The notes under the pieces were generated by a model. That model was not told the origin of the DNA. It did not search any database and was given only the letters and a program-made list of their open reading frames with translations. From Microlunatus kandeliicorticis (GTDB lineage: Bacteria; Actinomycetota; Actinomycetes; Propionibacteriales; Propionibacteriaceae), in the NCBI RefSeq assembly GCF_014137855.1, contig NZ_JACGWT010000002.1, positions 682,001 to 746,000 on the forward strand: 64,000 nucleotides of DNA, written 5' to 3'. The position numbers were made by a program, and so were the translations under genes. This document shows, in pieces, positions 62,069 through 64,000 of the stretch (position 1 is the first letter of the stretch; the number at the start of each line of letters is the position of its first letter).

Positions 62069-62761
62069 CTACCTCTGGCATTGACGGGCGTCGGCCAGAA
62101 GTTCCCATCGGATCTCACCGAGCGAAGCTACGGCACAAATTCCAGCCGGAACGGATGAGCGCTGGCGGTTCAACCAAATAGCTCGAAGTCGAGATCGGAG
62201 AGCACCTTGTACGTCTTGACTCAGTGAATCGCCGATCATCAATGACTCTTCTGCCAAAGCTCCGATGATCGCGACGGCCTCCAGAAACGCCTCAGGAGCA
62301 GGCTTTGCTGCTGAGAGAAGTGATGAGGCGATAAACACATCTACTTTCGAAGACAGCCCACACTTTTCTAACTTGAGGCGCTGGTGCCCGGCATCACCGT
62401 TGGTCAACACCCCTACGATTAGACCTAGATTAAGCGCTGCATCTAACGCGGGCCCAGCATCTTCAAAAGCCCTCCAGCCGGACTCATACAATTCGAGGTA
62501 CTCCTCGAACAATTGGTCCAACTCGTCGTTACCTGCCTTTACCTGCAAGAAATCCTGCACCCGCCGCCGACGCTGCTCCTGAAATGTGAGTTCTCGCCTC
62601 TGAAAAGCAGCGTAATGCTTTTCCGAGAGGGCACGCCACTTGTCGACGGCGCCTTCGCCCTCGCCGCAGTGGCGGCAGGCCCACTCGGTGGCGGCTGCGT
62701 CTGCGGCTGATCTTTGATCAATCAGAGTCTCATCGAGGTCAAACAATACGGCCTTGAGCAT
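62069..62761 (-). CDS. HAD-family hydrolase
   Basis: A 230-residue haloacid-dehalogenase-type phosphatase. Motif I is AVLFDLDETLIDQR, motif II is VGVLTNGD, motif III contains K in SAAKPAPEAF, and motif IV is MIGDSLSQDVQGA. The helical cap is class I, as in phosphoglycolate phosphatase or YjjG. GGAAGG eight bases upstream supports the ATG at 62761. It starts 17 bp after the Nudix stop, so both are co-transcribed. This pair is less GC-rich than the rest of the region. Confidence 0.85.
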   Translation of the reverse strand: MLKAVLFDLDETLIDQRSAADAAATEWACRHCGEGEGAVDKWRALSEKHYAAFQRRELTFQEQRRRRVQDFLQVKAGNDELDQLFEEYLELYESGWRAFEDAGPALDAALNLGLIVGVLTNGDAGHQRLKLEKCGLSSKVDVFIASSLLSAAKPAPEAFLEAVAIIGALAEESLMIGDSLSQDVQGALRSRLRAIWLNRQRSSVPAGICAVASLGEIRWELLADARQCQR

Positions 62762-62778
62762 GCTCGCGCCTTCCATCC

Positions 62779-63303
62779 TCAAAGACTTAGGAATGGGCTC
62801 CGTTGCGTAGTGAACATCGTGCCGTCGACCGCAACATCGAACTGGTAGAAGGGAGTCCGTCCTGTGCACTTGTCGATACAGTAATCGGCGAAGGCGGCAG
62901 CCACGGGAGCTATGGCCGTTGACTTCACCAACTCAGATGCCCTATCCAGAGACAGCCACGAAGCCGACCTTACGTTGCCACCGGGGTCCGTGTTCTGAGG
63001 GAGCTCAACGGTCTCACGCAACAGGAATTCAAACCCAATCGCCAGCCAACCATCCATGCCCCCCGCGTCATTCTGCATGAGCATATGTGTGACATAGGCA
63101 AGGCGAGTCGGAGACTTCACGTTCAGCCCCGTCTCTTCGGCAATCTCACGTATTGTCGCTTCGATAGGCTTCTCACCAGGCTCGACTTTGCCACCCGGGG
63201 CCGACCACTGAGGGCCAAATGGAGACGAGTTTTCAACGAGAACCACTTGGTCCCCGCTACGTAAGATGCCGGACACTACTAGGCTTACTTTTGCAGCTGC
63301 CAT
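62779..63303 (-). CDS. Nudix hydrolase
   Basis: A 174-residue Nudix protein. The Nudix box GGKVEPGEKPIEATIREIAE-ETGL fits G-x5-E-x7-R-E-U-x-E-E-x-G-U exactly. It hydrolyses nucleoside diphosphate-linked compounds. It lies upstream of, and close to, the HAD phosphatase gene, a pairing that could remove modified nucleotides in two steps, though this is speculative. Confidence 0.85.
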   Translation of the reverse strand: MAAAKVSLVVSGILRSGDQVVLVENSSPFGPQWSAPGGKVEPGEKPIEATIREIAEETGLNVKSPTRLAYVTHMLMQNDAGGMDGWLAIGFEFLLRETVELPQNTDPGGNVRSASWLSLDRASELVKSTAIAPVAAAFADYCIDKCTGRTPFYQFDVAVDGTMFTTQRSPFLSL

Positions 63304-63469
63304 TTGCCCTCATGATGTCTCGTTAGGTCAGAGCGCCGTCAAGCCCTTAAAATACACTGACCCGCTAGGCAGGACAGATGCCCGCTCAGCTTCGGGTGGG
63401 TCAGCCCCAGACTCCTTCAGCCTATCGACCGGTACAGCGCGGCCTGGGTAGCGTGCTCCCTCCTCAGCG

Positions 63470-63520
63470 CGAGTCGTGCGATAGCCGGTGGTCACGCGGA
63501 CGCGTGCGGTAGCTGGTCGT
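63470..63520 (+). repeat. palindromic repeat, cluster 19 (1 clean unit plus flanks)
   Basis: One clean CACGCGGACGCGTG unit with flanks TGCGATAGCCGG before and TGCGGTAGC after. It is the last cluster in the window. Confidence 0.75.
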
Positions 63521-63575
63521 CGGGCAGCGCGCATCAACGCTCCTGCCGGGACCACCACTGCTAAAAGGGGGATCG

Positions 63576-63992
63576 CTAGTCGACGCTGAGTTCCCCAGAG
63601 GTCAAGGTCGGGGTGCCATCAAGCTCGCGGAACGAGATGTACACGGTCTCGCCTGAGGACTTGCAGCGAACGGTCAACTCGTCGGCTGCTGACTTGCACA
63701 CACGATCCCGAAGGAAGGTCGCCTGGACGTCAGCAGGCGCAAGCTCGGACGTGAAGGAGACAAAGCCAGCCCCATTGTTGTCGCAATCATAGGTTCCGGT
63801 CTGAACGTTCCGTGCCGCGATGTGCCTCATCACGAAATCGCGCTGGGCATCGAGTGTGGCTTGCGACGGGGAGCTGCATTCAAAAAGATCGTAGGCGACC
63901 CGGACGACAGGGAGGGCTGCAGCAACGATCGCGATGACGACCAAGAAGACGAGGAAGCGCCGCGGACGTTGGAGGTGCCGCCCCAAGCCCAC
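63576..63992 (-). CDS. membrane-anchored hypothetical protein, possibly 5' truncated
   Basis: A 138-residue protein with one N-terminal hydrophobic helix (RFLVFLVVIAIVAAALPVV) after a basic start, then an extracytoplasmic domain with four cysteines (FECSSP, TYDCDNN, RVCKSA, VRCKSS). The start taken is a GTG at 63992, but the frame stays open to the window edge, so it may begin further right. No family was recognised. Confidence 0.55.
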   Translation of the reverse strand: MGLGRHLQRPRRFLVFLVVIAIVAAALPVVRVAYDLFECSSPSQATLDAQRDFVMRHIAARNVQTGTYDCDNNGAGFVSFTSELAPADVQATFLRDRVCKSAADELTVRCKSSGETVYISFRELDGTPTLTSGELSVD

Positions 63993-64000
63993 GTCGCCAC

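Noticed and set aside
46862-63520. Integron attC sites
   Set aside because: No GTTRRRY core or paired simple sites, and no integron integrase. Only the layout is similar.

Overview
The window is very GC-rich DNA of an actinomycete (Actinomycetota). The first 39 kb carries a gene set and order familiar from that phylum: tad pilus genes, a DUF1998-type helicase, topoisomerase I with a lysine-rich tail, tmk, holB, a resuscitation-promoting-factor-like secreted protein and many GTG starts. A propionibacterial or nocardioidal relative fits, but I cannot fix the genus.

Chromosomal part (1-39.2 kb). It opens inside an RND efflux permease, followed by a methyltransferase, a Fic-like protein, and a HAD-IB phosphatase divergent from an ssd-tadA-tadB-tadC operon. 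A second tad operon (9.9-11.1 kb: pilin-like DUF4244 protein and two TadE-like minor pilins) lies downstream of a GNAT gene. Both tad operons are preceded by what looks like the same cis-element. Then come a DEAD/DEAH helicase (-), a proton-pumping pyrophosphatase, a CPBP protease, a DUF2236 oxygenase, hutH and hutU (histidine to imidazolone propionate), an iron-box-preceded FecC/FecD/FecE siderophore importer, a DUF7059-type methyltransferase, topA, a CYTH/CHAD-like protein, tmk, a two-domain GNAT, holB, an Rpf/LysM protein, a PSP1 protein and a tripeptidyl-aminopeptidase-like lipoprotein. Three intergenic regions hold a chromosomal repeat built on CTGAGCCTGTCGAAG.

Integrated element (39.16-about 46.84 kb). 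A tRNA-Thr(CGU) is followed 36 bp later by a tyrosine integrase. The order int, xis, RepSA-like HUH initiator, FtsK/TraSA-like translocase, small membrane protein, hypothetical protein, Pra-like activator, then a divergent XRE regulator and flavoprotein, is that of an actinomycete integrative and conjugative element (AICE). A perfect 21-bp palindrome sits in the divergent promoter region, and a 138-bp nested inverted repeat lies between xis and rep. No second copy of the tRNA 3' end was seen, so the far end of the island probably lies beyond base 64000.

Accessory region (46.85-64 kb). About 24 mostly single, unrelated genes lie on both strands: hypothetical proteins, MFS exporter, serine hydrolase, nucleotidyltransferase, two transferases of GNAT and APH type, HIT, TlpA-like thioredoxin, Nudix-HAD pair. 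Almost every non-operonic gene boundary carries 1 to 30 copies of a 27/28-bp palindromic repeat (core CACGC-GGA-GCGTG or CACGCG-GA-CGCGTG). Every copy points the same way regardless of gene strand. I counted just under 100 copies, in 19 clusters, and saw none in the first 46.8 kb. This repeat-separated, cassette-like region is the most unusual feature of the window.
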